Source of the DNA: Prosthecobacter debontii
GTDB taxonomy: Bacteria; Verrucomicrobiota; Verrucomicrobiia; Chthoniobacterales; Chthoniobacteraceae
Assembly: GCA_945861385.1 (NCBI GenBank)
Contig: CAMAUI010000029.1
Location: forward strand, 1-42,665
Direction: 5' to 3'
Length of the DNA stretch: 42,665 nt
The notes under the pieces are model-generated. The model was not told the DNA's origin, did no database searches, and worked only from the letters and a program-made list of their open reading frames with translations. The position numbers and the translations under genes are program-made. The stretch's first letter is position 1. Each line of letters starts with the position of its first letter. Below are positions 1-7,989 of this stretch, piece after piece.

Positions 1-10
1 TGATTTTGTG

Positions 11-176
11 CCGGAGGCACGACGGAAATTAGCCGGTGGCGTAAGCCACCGGAACAGCCATGGAAACGAAACCCGCCCTGGAAGGGCGGCGGATCCAGCG
101 CCCCTGCCGGGGCGCGATTCGTGTGGACGAAGATCCGGTGGCTTACGCCACCGGCTAATTTCCAAAGCGCCTCCGG
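11..176. repeat. Compound palindromic intergenic repeat
   Basis: Positions 24-53 and 134-163 are perfect 30-bp inverted copies. Each arm is also a hairpin on its own (GGTGGCGTAAGCCACC). Outside them CCGGAGGC at 11-18 pairs with GCCTCCGG at 169-176. Between the arms lie two more hairpins: CCGCCC-TGGAA-GGGCGG at 73-89 and a GCGCCCC/GGGGCGC pair around 99-117. The block lies downstream of the minus-strand glycosyltransferase gene. It resembles dispersed hairpin modules common in PVC-group genomes (recalled, not searched). No transposase is visible, and its function is unknown; termination or a non-autonomous mobile repeat are possible. Confidence 0.85.
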
Positions 177-218
177 CGCACTCAGCCAGCCATCGCTGTA
201 GTCCATCCCGCCGATTCA

Positions 219-1403
219 TCAATATGCGGCGGGCGGCTGGCGCTTGGAGGTGCGGAGGCCGAGGATGCTCATGAGGAAACTCGTGGCGATCAATTGCACG
301 CCGAGGAGCAAGAGCGTGGTGCTCGCGATGATGCGGCGCATGTTTTCCGACCACGGCAGGTCGCCAAAGCCGGCATGCCGCCATTGCAGGAATGCGTGGA
401 TGAACAATGCGGCGCCGCCGCCGAGGCAAAGGACGCCGGCGATGAGGCCGCGCTCGAGGGTGAAGACGCGGAAGATGCGGGCAAATTTCGCATCGGGCGG
501 AAGCAGCCCTTCGCCGATCGCGAATACTTTGGTGACGAACGCGAATGCGATGAGCTGGGTGCCGGCGAGGATCGCCGCGCACGCGACGGCGAATGCGCCG
601 GCGTCGAGCCGGATGCCGGCGACATCCGGAGTGCGGAGGTAGGTGAGGAGGGCGAGTGCGCCGCCGGTGAGGACGGCGACGAAGCCGGGGACAAGGTAGA
701 GCCAGCGGGGGTTGTAGATGAGCATGAAGCGGAGGTGCCGCCAGCCGTCGCGCCACGGGCGGAGATGCGGCGGGCGGTTGCGCCCGTCCTTGTGGAGCGT
801 GATGGGGACTTCGCTGATTTTCATGCGTGCGAGGGAGGCTTTCATCACCATCTCGCTGGCGAATTCCATGCCGCTGGTCTGGAGATCGAGGCGCTGGCAG
901 GCTTCGCGGCTGAAGCCGCGGAGGCCGCAGTGGAAATCGCGGACGGGGGTTTTATAAAGGACACGGCCGAGCGTGGAGAGGACGGGGTTGCCGAGCCAGC
1001 GGTTCTTCCACGGCATCGCGCCGGGCATGATTTTGCCGCCGCCGGAGGGAAGGCGGCAGCCCATGACGAGGTCGTCGCCTGCGCGGAGGCGCTCGATGAA
1101 GCCGCGGATGGCGGAGAAGTCGTAGCTGTCATCGGCGTCGCCCATGATGATCCATTCGCCGCGCGCTGCCGTGATTCCGCCGCGAAGCGCGCTGCCGTAG
1201 CCTTTCTCCGGGACGTGGACGACGCGGGCGCCGTTGCTTTCTGCGATCTGGATGGAGCCGTCCGTGCTGCCGTTGTCGGCGATGAGGATTTCGCCGGTGA
1301 CGCCCGCATCGGCGAGGCCGCGATGGGCCTTGGCGATGCATGCGGCGAGGGTTTCCGCCTCGTTGAGGCAGGGCATGAGGATGGTGACTTGGCAGGATTC
1401 CAT
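219..1403 (-). CDS. Glycosyltransferase family 2 (dolichyl-phosphate mannosyltransferase-like) with membrane tail
   Basis: A 394-aa protein with an N-terminal GT-A fold like that of polyprenyl-phosphate sugar synthases. The start MPCLNEAETL (10-19) is the nucleotide-binding entry, NGSTDGS (44-50) follows, and the metal-binding DxD is D89-A-D91 in MGDADDSYD. From about residue 230 there are four hydrophobic segments, so the enzyme is membrane anchored. Family members move a sugar from a nucleotide donor to a lipid carrier at the inner face of the membrane; the donor and acceptor here cannot be read. Its ATG abuts the stop codon of the upstream membrane protein gene, so the two are almost certainly co-transcribed and may form a donor-synthase and transferase pair. 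Confidence 0.85.
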   Translation of the reverse strand: MESCQVTILMPCLNEAETLAACIAKAHRGLADAGVTGEILIADNGSTDGSIQIAESNGARVVHVPEKGYGSALRGGITAARGEWIIMGDADDSYDFSAIRGFIERLRAGDDLVMGCRLPSGGGKIMPGAMPWKNRWLGNPVLSTLGRVLYKTPVRDFHCGLRGFSREACQRLDLQTSGMEFASEMVMKASLARMKISEVPITLHKDGRNRPPHLRPWRDGWRHLRFMLIYNPRWLYLVPGFVAVLTGGALALLTYLRTPDVAGIRLDAGAFAVACAAILAGTQLIAFAFVTKVFAIGEGLLPPDAKFARIFRVFTLERGLIAGVLCLGGGAALFIHAFLQWRHAGFGDLPWSENMRRIIASTTLLLLGVQLIATSFLMSILGLRTSKRQPPAAY

Positions 1404-2975
1404 TTACGAAGCGGGGGTGTTTTTCCGCCGCAGCGCGCGGACTGCAAGATCAAGCGGAACAAAAAGCACCGGCAGGAAGACGAGCCACGCGGGTGCGAAG
1501 TAGCGCGGGCTGACGAGCGAGACGAGGAAGACACCCGCGAGGTAACTGAACGCCGCGAGCACCCACACGCCGAGGCTGCGCCAGTAAAATGCGGACAGCC
1601 CGAGGCTCGCGATCAGCCACCAGCCAAGCACCGTGATGCGCGAGCGGAAGATGCCCGCGGCGGCGGGCGGCGCGTCTTTTGGCGGAAGAAGGACGACGTC
1701 GCCGACCGTGCCGGCCGCATTCACCCAGCCCAACACGGCGCGCTCGGCCCAGCCGCCGGGTGCGGGGGAGATGCGGCGCTGGAGGTCGGCGATGGGCGGG
1801 AGCGGCGCGCGGGCATCAAGCCCGAACGCCATCGGGATGCTGACGCTCTTGCCTTCCGCGAGCTTCTGCGCGGCTTCGCGGTGGAGGCGTTCGAGTTTCC
1901 CCGGGTAGTAGCCGGACTCGAACCGCCCGGTGCGGAAGCCGGAGAGATTCGCCGAGGCGATGAGGCGCTGCGCCCCGAGGTAGAGGAAGTCGCCGGGCCG
2001 GGCGCGGATGCCTTCGAGCGCGAGGTCCATGTAAAGGGCGCGCTTCTTCTGCGCATCGCCGTCGAGCTTGGCCCAAAGCGGCGGGCCGTTTTCCTCGCTC
2101 GGGGATTCGAGGAATTTGAACGGGCCTTCGTCGCGCAGGTAGTAGGCGTCGAGGCCGCGGACGTAAGGCTCGGCGTAGGCGCGCAACTCCGCTTTGTACT
2201 CCGCGTGCTTCGGCGTATCGAGCTGCGTGAGCGGGAAGCTCGCGACGTAGAGGAGCCACGCCGCCTGCTTTTTCGAGCCGACCGTCAGCGTCACGGCGAA
2301 GAGCAGCCCGATGGCCAGCCAGCGGCGCCAGTCCAGCACCCGCCACGCGCGCACGGCCACCAGCCCGAGGACGATGCCGGGGACGGCGAAGCGGCCCGAG
2401 GGTTTCGTGAGGAGAAACGCCGCGAGCGGGACGAAGAAACACCAGAAAATCCGCCGCGAGCGGGCGGGGTCGCGCTGCGCCGCCCACGCCACCCACCCCG
2501 CGAAGGCCCACAGGAACGCGGAGAAAAAAACCGCCTCCCCGAGAAGCTCGTGCTCATACCAGAGGAACAGCGGCATCCCCGCGTAGCAGAGCGTGAGCGG
2601 CACGATCCACCACCGCCACGCGTGGAAGCTGCGCCGCGCGATGTAGGCCAGCGGGAGGACCGCACACAGCCCCATCGCGTGCTGGAAAAAGGCGAGCCAT
2701 TTCAGCGGAGTGTCAGGCAGCGCGGACACTGGCACCATCAGCATCGGGTAAAGATACCGCCGCTTTTCATCGAGCGACACGTAGCCATCGCTCAGCAGCA
2801 TGTGCGCGAAGCTGAAGTAGCTCCGCGAATCGCTGCCCCAGTACGCATACGGATGGTAGCTGAGGAAAAGCGCCCGTAGCACGAAGCCAAACAGCAGGGC
2901 CGGCACAGACCAGACGACTGCGTCCCGCAGGATCGGATGCCTTCGGAAAAAAGCGCGGACGCGCGTGGTGAACAT
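1404..2975 (-). CDS. Polytopic membrane protein, GT-C glycosyltransferase-like
   Basis: About 523 aa, starting at the ATG at 2975; an in-frame ATG 22 codons upstream at 3041 is less likely because the intervening residues are Arg/Pro-rich and precede the first membrane segment. The protein has roughly ten hydrophobic helices. The first periplasmic loop carries YWGSDSRSYF, resembling the acidic loop of GT39/PMT-type GT-C enzymes, which use lipid-linked sugars. A long soluble stretch lies around residues 240-400. It is directly followed by the GT2 gene, which fits a lipid-sugar producer and user pair in envelope glycosylation. The family assignment is by topology and context only; it could also be an unrelated membrane protein. 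Confidence 0.6.
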   Translation of the reverse strand: MFTTRVRAFFRRHPILRDAVVWSVPALLFGFVLRALFLSYHPYAYWGSDSRSYFSFAHMLLSDGYVSLDEKRRYLYPMLMVPVSALPDTPLKWLAFFQHAMGLCAVLPLAYIARRSFHAWRWWIVPLTLCYAGMPLFLWYEHELLGEAVFFSAFLWAFAGWVAWAAQRDPARSRRIFWCFFVPLAAFLLTKPSGRFAVPGIVLGLVAVRAWRVLDWRRWLAIGLLFAVTLTVGSKKQAAWLLYVASFPLTQLDTPKHAEYKAELRAYAEPYVRGLDAYYLRDEGPFKFLESPSEENGPPLWAKLDGDAQKKRALYMDLALEGIRARPGDFLYLGAQRLIASANLSGFRTGRFESGYYPGKLERLHREAAQKLAEGKSVSIPMAFGLDARAPLPPIADLQRRISPAPGGWAERAVLGWVNAAGTVGDVVLLPPKDAPPAAAGIFRSRITVLGWWLIASLGLSAFYWRSLGVWVLAAFSYLAGVFLVSLVSPRYFAPAWLVFLPVLFVPLDLAVRALRRKNTPAS

Positions 2976-3096
2976 TCGCGGAGCCGGATAACGCGGGCAC
3001 CCCGCGCGGGCAATGCGAAACAATCGCCGCGCGCGAACCATTCCAAGATCATACAGGCCGGACCGGGTTCAGGAGCCACTTTCCGAAAAGGGCCGG

Positions 3097-3125
3097 TTGA
3101 CAGGGAGCATGCCCGGGGGTATCCA
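3097..3125 (+). promoter_or_regulatory. Candidate sigma-70-type promoter for rplI-dnaB
   Basis: A perfect -35 TTGACA (3097-3102) is followed after 17 bases by TATCCA (3120-3125), which has the first three -10 bases only. It lies 42 bases before the rplI start codon, in the gap after the divergent membrane protein gene. Confidence 0.5.
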
Positions 3126-3167
3126 GCGCGCCCTTTTCGTCCGACAACTCACGCAACACGTATTTTT

Positions 3168-3752
3168 ATGGCCAACACTGAAGTCATCCTGACATCGAAG
3201 ATTCACAACCTGGGCGCCGAAGCCGACATCGTCAAAGTGAGGACGGGCTACGCGCGGAATTTCCTCATCCCGCAGGGCAAGGCGCTCGAGGTGACGCCTG
3301 CTGCGCTGCGCCGGATCAATATCCTCAAGGCGAAGCGCGCCGAGCGGGAGGCGCAGGAGATGAATGAGGCGCAGGGGCTCGCGAGCAAGATCGGGAAGAT
3401 CAAGCTGGATCTCGAGCTGGAGACTGGCGAGACGGGGAAGGCGTTTGGCTCGATCACCGCGACGGACATCGCCGACAAGCTGCGCGCGGCGCTCGGCGGC
3501 GGCGTGGAGATTGACCGGCACAAGATTCACCTCGAACGCCCGATCAAGGAGAGCGGCAAGCATGAGGTGACGGTGAAGCTGCACCATGACATCACGGCGA
3601 CCCTCGTGGTGAACGTGACCGCGAAAGGGGCCGCTCCCGCCGGGGAAGGCGCGGAGGCCGCGGAGGAGGAGAAGCCGGCGGGCGGTTTCAAGGCAAAGGC
3701 GAAGGCCCGGCACAAGAAGCCCGAGGCGAAACCCGAGGCTCCAGCGGAATAA
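3168..3752 (+). CDS. rplI: 50S ribosomal protein L9
   Basis: A 194-aa protein. The N-terminal L9 signature is clear: EVILTSKIHNLG, then VKVRTGYARNFLIPQG around residues 22-37, followed by the long connecting helix and the C-terminal rRNA-binding domain ending near residue 150. Beyond that is an extra tail of about 40 residues rich in Ala, Lys, Glu and Pro (starting KGAAPAGEG), longer than the usual L9 of about 150 aa. The ATG at 3168 was chosen because the L9 core begins there; the frame stays open upstream without L9-like sequence. It precedes dnaB by 6 bases, a common bacterial linkage. Confidence 0.95.
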   Translation: MANTEVILTSKIHNLGAEADIVKVRTGYARNFLIPQGKALEVTPAALRRINILKAKRAEREAQEMNEAQGLASKIGKIKLDLELETGETGKAFGSITATDIADKLRAALGGGVEIDRHKIHLERPIKESGKHEVTVKLHHDITATLVVNVTAKGAAPAGEGAEAAEEEKPAGGFKAKAKARHKKPEAKPEAPAE

Positions 3753-3758
3753 CGCGCC

Positions 3759-5231
3759 ATGCCCGCCGGACCCAAGAAGGGAAACCCGGGGGTGGAGAAA
3801 AACCAGGACGGGGAGTCCGGGGCCGATCTGAAGGGGAGGGGGAGTTCTTCACAGGCTGCTGACAGGGAACTCCGGGGTTTTCCACAGGCGCCGGATGCGG
3901 AGCGCGGGGTGCTCAGTTCGATGCTGCTGACGCCGAATGTGGTGATTGACCTGTGCGTGGAGAAGGGGGTGACGCGGGAGGCGTTCTACATCCCGGCGCA
4001 TGCGGAGATTTACGAGGCGCTGGTGGAGATTCAGCGGGCGAACCGGCCGGTGGATTTCATCACGCTGGCGCAGCATCTCCGCGATCGGAACAAGCTGGAT
4101 CAGGTCGGCGGCGGGCCGTATTTGAACGATCTCTTCGTGTATCTGCCGACGGGGGCGAACGTGAGCTATTACGTGGACATCCTGCTGGAGAAGCATGTGC
4201 TGCGGCAGATCATCAGCGTCTGCACCGAATACTCGAAGCGCAGCTACGAGGAGCAGGATGAACCGGAGCGGCTGCTCGATGAGGTCGAGCAATCCATTTT
4301 CAACATCGCGAAGGATCGCTTCAAAGGGAAGACGCCCTCGATGAAGGAAATGGTGATGAAGGCCATCGGGGACATCCAGCAGCTTTACGAGCGGCGGGGG
4401 CAGATCACGGGGCTGGCGACGGGCTTCAAGGCGCTGGATCAAATGACCGACGGGCTGCACGGCGGGGAGATGTTCGTGATCGCGGCGCGGCCTTCGATGG
4501 GGAAGACGGCGCTGGCCATGAACATCGCCGAGCACATCGCGGTGGATCTCGGAAAAGCGGTGGCGGTTTTCTCGCTGGAGATGAGCGCGCAGCAGCTCGT
4601 GCAGCGGGTGGTTTGCTCGCTGGCCCGCGTGAGCCTCAAGGGGATCCGCGACGGGTTCCTGAGCGAGCGGAGTTTCCCGAGCATCACGGCGGCGGCGGCG
4701 AAGCTGGCGGGCGCGAAGATGTTCATTGATGACACGAGCGGGCTCACGATCCTGGAGCTTCGCGCAAAGGCGCGGCGGCTCAAGGCGCAGCACGACATCG
4801 CGGCGATCTTCGTGGATTACCTCCAGCTTTTGCGCAGCAACAGCAAGCGGGCGCAGGACAACCGGCAGCTCGAGATCGCGGAGATCAGCGCGGGGCTCAA
4901 GGCGCTGAGCAAGGAACTGAACATCCCGGTGGTCGTGCTCGCCCAGCTCAACCGCAACCCGGAATCGCGCACGGGCGAAAGCAAGGGCCGCCCGCGCCTG
5001 AGCGACCTGCGGGAATCGGGCAGCATCGAGCAGGACGCGGACATCGTGGCGCTGCTGGTGCGCGAGGAATACTACGCGGACAATGACGAGCAGCGCGGGG
5101 AACTGGAGGGGAAGGCGTCGCTCATCATCGCCAAGCAGCGCAACGGGCCGGTGGGCGATGTGCCGCTGACCTTCCTGAAGGAGTTCACGCGATTCGAGGA
5201 TCGCGCGGAAGGCGCGGAGCCGGAGATTTAA
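3759..5231 (+). CDS. dnaB: Replicative DNA helicase DnaB
   Basis: A 490-aa RecA-fold hexameric helicase that unwinds DNA at the replication fork and works with primase. The first 42 residues or so are a polar low-complexity extension; the DnaB N-terminal domain starts at PQAPDAERGVLSSML. The C-terminal ATPase domain has Walker A in ARPSMGKTA (G248-K249-T250), Walker B in AIFVDYLQLL, the arginine-containing loop motif LRESGSIEQDAD, and the KQRNGPVG end motif. No intein interrupts it. It starts 6 bases after rplI and its stop is one base from the next ATG, so rplI-dnaB-DUF5069 looks like one transcript. Confidence 0.96.
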   Translation: MPAGPKKGNPGVEKNQDGESGADLKGRGSSSQAADRELRGFPQAPDAERGVLSSMLLTPNVVIDLCVEKGVTREAFYIPAHAEIYEALVEIQRANRPVDFITLAQHLRDRNKLDQVGGGPYLNDLFVYLPTGANVSYYVDILLEKHVLRQIISVCTEYSKRSYEEQDEPERLLDEVEQSIFNIAKDRFKGKTPSMKEMVMKAIGDIQQLYERRGQITGLATGFKALDQMTDGLHGGEMFVIAARPSMGKTALAMNIAEHIAVDLGKAVAVFSLEMSAQQLVQRVVCSLARVSLKGIRDGFLSERSFPSITAAAAKLAGAKMFIDDTSGLTILELRAKARRLKAQHDIAAIFVDYLQLLRSNSKRAQDNRQLEIAEISAGLKALSKELNIPVVVLAQLNRNPESRTGESKGRPRLSDLRESGSIEQDADIVALLVREEYYADNDEQRGELEGKASLIIAKQRNGPVGDVPLTFLKEFTRFEDRAEGAEPEI

Positions 5232-5232
5232 A

Positions 5233-5673
5233 ATGAACGCACCCGACCTGACCAAACGACCTCCCCGCAGCCCAAAAGCCCGCCTCGGCGGCTACGCGCT
5301 CCTGCCGCGCATGCTCGACAAATGCCGCGCGGAAATCGCGGGAACCCCAGGCACCTTCCACTACGCGTGCCCGAACGATCAGCGCATCCTCACCTTTCTC
5401 GGGATAACCGCCGAACCGCTCAAGGCATTCGTCGCCACCGGCGCGGGTGATGGCGCCGTGCTGGAGTGGATCAAGGCAAACCAAACCCAGCAGCACACTC
5501 CCGCGCAGATCGAGGCATGGAGCGACGCGGCGGACAAACGCAGGCCGGATCCCGGCGACCGGGCGAAGTTCGAGGAATACCTCGCCGAATGCGGCCCCGG
5601 ACGGACTGACATCGTGACATGGAGCGACCTGCTCGACCTCGACGACCACGTGAGCTACGGCGGCAAAGCCTGA
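5233..5673 (+). CDS. DUF5069 family protein
   Basis: A 146-aa protein recognised by its opening DLTKRPPRSPKARLGGYALL and the following PRMLDKCRAE, the hallmark of DUF5069, which in my knowledge is frequent in Verrucomicrobiota and related bacteria. No catalytic motif, signal peptide or membrane segment is visible, so it is probably a small cytosolic protein. The ATG lies one base after the dnaB stop, which implies translational coupling. The function is unknown; the link to replication rests only on the gene order. Confidence 0.85.
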   Translation: MNAPDLTKRPPRSPKARLGGYALLPRMLDKCRAEIAGTPGTFHYACPNDQRILTFLGITAEPLKAFVATGAGDGAVLEWIKANQTQQHTPAQIEAWSDAADKRRPDPGDRAKFEEYLAECGPGRTDIVTWSDLLDLDDHVSYGGKA

Positions 5674-5936
5674 CGCCCGCGGTGTTGTCCGCCCTCGTTC
5701 GAGGATGCCGGGAAATGTGAGGCAGCCCCCCATCCGCCCCGCCATCCAATGAACCGCGATGAGCGCCACGCGACACGGAAAAATTTCCGGTTGACGGGAA
5801 GCCTGCGAATTCACATTGTCCCCCCGGTTGCCAGCGTCAGCGGTAAAGGCCTCCCACAATCTCGACGGCCTCTCTTTCTTCACGACGGAGCATTCTTACC
5901 GACGCGGCAGCAGTCTTTTTCCACCGATTTCTCATC
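5674..5936. other. Intergenic stretch before yebC-like remnant and rho
   Basis: No gene is supported here. A TTGACG (5791-5796) with a poor CATTGT (5814-5819) 17 bases on could be a weak promoter for the downstream rho transcript. An open frame from 5749 to 6021 shows no recognisable protein. Confidence 0.4.
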
Positions 5937-6152
5937 ATGGCTGGACACAATAAGTGCTCCAATTTGCGGCGCCTCAACGCCGCACTCGATACGAACCGCG
6001 GCAAGCTTTTCACCGGGCTGACCGGGGAAACCACGCTTGCCGCCGGATCGCCTGACCGCAATCCGCTTCGTCACCGCGCAGCAAGCGGGATCCACAGACA
6101 TTTCCAGCCGGGCGGGAACGAAATCATGGCCGCAAGGCCCGCGCAAATTAGC
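5937..6152 (+). pseudogene. Degenerate YebC/PmpR-family remnant
   Basis: The open frame 5937-6158 begins MAGHNKCSNLRRLNAALD, then RGKLFTGL and GSPDRNPLR. This follows, in order and spacing, the conserved start of YebC/PmpR proteins (MAGH-K-W, the -A--DA-RGK-FTKL block, the -T-AA block, the DP-ANPRLR block), but the invariant Trp is Cys and several basic residues are lost. After about residue 48 the similarity stops. A second frame near 6133-6147 reads KARAN, which might be the next YebC block (KARAAN) after a frameshift; this part is weak. YebC proteins are about 240 aa, so this is a decayed N-terminal fragment. A complete copy is expected elsewhere in the genome. Confidence 0.7.
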
Positions 6153-6201
6153 AACTGATCCAAAGGCGCGAACGCCGCGCCAATCCAACCGATTTACACA
6201 C

Positions 6202-7986
6202 ATGCCAAAGAAAGCAGCCACGGTCTCCGAGCCGAAAGAGACAAAAAAGAAGACCACAAAAAAAGCGCCGGCAAAAAAACCAGCAGCCAAAAAAGCTGCC
6301 GCGCCAAAAAAGACCGCACCGAAGTCGAAACGGAGTTCCCCCGCGCCGGAACCAGCAGCCGTGGAAGCAACACCCGCCCCGGTCGAGGCTCCCGCGGCCC
6401 GGCCCGCCCCCGAGCCACAAGTCCGTGCCACAGCACCAAACCCGGGTGGCCCGCAGCAGCGCCCACTTTACATCCCGCGTGAAATCGAGGCCTTCCTTCG
6501 GGCCGCTGGCATTCCAAATCCAACCGAGAAATCGCAGCTCGACGGGATCCTTGCAGCGATGAGTGCCGCGCGGGCCGCGGCATCGCAACCGCACCGCGCC
6601 GCGCCGGTCATCACGCAGCAACCGGCGCAGCAAGCTCCGCAGCAAGCTCCGCAGCAACATTCAAATCCCGACCAACAGCACCAACCACAGCAACAGGGCG
6701 GCCATCAACAGCAGCAGCAACATTTCAGCAGGAGGAAACAGCGCGATTTCGACCGCCGCGGACGCCGCGACCAGCACCGGAACCGCCAGACCGACCAGCC
6801 CCCAAATGGCGACCAATCGTTTGACCAGTCCGGCGACCAGCAGCAGCGCCACCCGAGGGATCCCGCGCCCGACGAGCCGGTCGAGATCGTCGAGGCCGAG
6901 GGGTACTGCGAGATCGCCGGAAAGGGCTTCGGTTTCGTCCGTGATCCAATTCGCCTCTTCCTGCCAAACCCGCTCGATGTTTTCGTCACGCCGGAAATCG
7001 TAAAACGCTTCGGGCTTCGCGACGGGCACTGGCTCAAGGTCGAGGCCAGGAAAAGCAGCCGCGGCATGCAGATTCAAAAGCTGCTCCTCGTGAACGACCA
7101 GCCGCCGGAGGCCGTGAAAACATGGCCGTCCTTCGAGGATCTCACCACGATCAACCCGATCGAGCGCTTCATTCTCGAAACCGTCCCCGAGCGCACCACG
7201 ACGCGGGTGATAGACCTCCTCATTCCCATCGGCAAAGGCCAGCGCGGCCTCATCGTCGCACCTCCGCGCACGGGAAAAACCACGCTCCTGAACCACATGG
7301 CGCAGGCCATCGTCGCAAATCACCCGGACGTGAAGCTCATGATCCTGCTCGTGGACGAGCGCCCCGAGGAAGTCACCGACTTCAAGCGCAACATCCCGGA
7401 AGCCGAGCTGTGGGCCAGCAGCAACGACATGGAGATCAAATCCCACACACGCATCGCGCAGCTCGCCATCGAGCGCGCACGCAGGCTCGTCGAGAGCGGC
7501 CACGATGTGTTCATCCTCCTCGACTCGATCACACGCATGGGGCGCGCATTCAACAATGCCATCGCGGGCGGCGGACGCACGATGTCCGGCGGCGTGGACA
7601 GCCGCGCCCTCGAAATTCCGCGGAAAATTTTCGCCGCCGCGCGAAACACGGAGGAGGCAGGCTCGCTCACCATCGTCGCCACGGCGCTGATTGACACTGG
7701 CAGCCGGATGGACGAGCTGATCTTCCAGGAATTCAAGGGCACGGGGAACAGCGAGATCGTCCTCGATCGCAAGATCAGCGACCAGCGCATCTACCCGGCG
7801 ATTGACATTTTCCAGAGCGGCACGCGCCGCGAGGAGCTGATCGTCCCCGCCGACGCGCTGCAAAAAATCAACGTCATCCGCCGCGGCCTCGCGGGCCACA
7901 AGCCGCAGGAAGCCATTGAGCGCGTGCTGAGCTTCCTCAAGCGATTCCCGACCAACGAACAGCTCCTCCGTGAAATCCCGGGCTGA
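6202..7986 (+). CDS. rho: Transcription termination factor Rho with disordered N-terminal extension
   Basis: A 594-aa ATP-dependent RNA translocase that ends transcripts. Start ATG 6202 gives MPKKAATVSE; the frame is open further upstream but runs over the yebC remnant. Residues 1-85 are Lys/Ala/Pro-rich, 88-125 resemble the Rho N-terminal helical domain, 139-216 form a Gln-rich stretch turning Arg-rich. The cold-shock RNA-binding domain (KGFGFVRDP at 241-249) and the ATPase follow: Walker A APPRTGKT (353-360), Walker B ILLVDERPEE (381-390), Q-loop LDSITRMGRAFN and R-loop GGGRTMSGGVD. It is much longer than E. coli Rho (419 aa) because of the extension. Scarcity of T-tailed hairpins in this window fits a strong role for Rho. 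Confidence 0.95.
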   Translation: MPKKAATVSEPKETKKKTTKKAPAKKPAAKKAAAPKKTAPKSKRSSPAPEPAAVEATPAPVEAPAARPAPEPQVRATAPNPGGPQQRPLYIPREIEAFLRAAGIPNPTEKSQLDGILAAMSAARAAASQPHRAAPVITQQPAQQAPQQAPQQHSNPDQQHQPQQQGGHQQQQQHFSRRKQRDFDRRGRRDQHRNRQTDQPPNGDQSFDQSGDQQQRHPRDPAPDEPVEIVEAEGYCEIAGKGFGFVRDPIRLFLPNPLDVFVTPEIVKRFGLRDGHWLKVEARKSSRGMQIQKLLLVNDQPPEAVKTWPSFEDLTTINPIERFILETVPERTTTRVIDLLIPIGKGQRGLIVAPPRTGKTTLLNHMAQAIVANHPDVKLMILLVDERPEEVTDFKRNIPEAELWASSNDMEIKSHTRIAQLAIERARRLVESGHDVFILLDSITRMGRAFNNAIAGGGRTMSGGVDSRALEIPRKIFAAARNTEEAGSLTIVATALIDTGSRMDELIFQEFKGTGNSEIVLDRKISDQRIYPAIDIFQSGTRREELIVPADALQKINVIRRGLAGHKPQEAIERVLSFLKRFPTNEQLLREIPG

Positions 7987-7989
7987 GCG

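Noticed and set aside
1-176. CRISPR array
   Set aside because: Copies are inverted, not direct, with no regular spacers; no cas genes are in the window.
294-2879. Very long plus-strand open frame (over 800 codons) across the glycosyltransferase genes
   Set aside because: It is antisense to two well-supported genes; its translation is low complexity (Glu/Ala/Arg/Asp), as expected from the complementary strand of high-GC codons.
3849-5255. Minus-strand open frame opposite dnaB
   Set aside because: DnaB motifs on the plus strand are unambiguous; the antisense product is Arg/Leu/His-rich without family features.
5749-6021. Short open frame between DUF5069 and rho
   Set aside because: No recognisable motif, and it overlaps the better explained yebC-like remnant in another frame.
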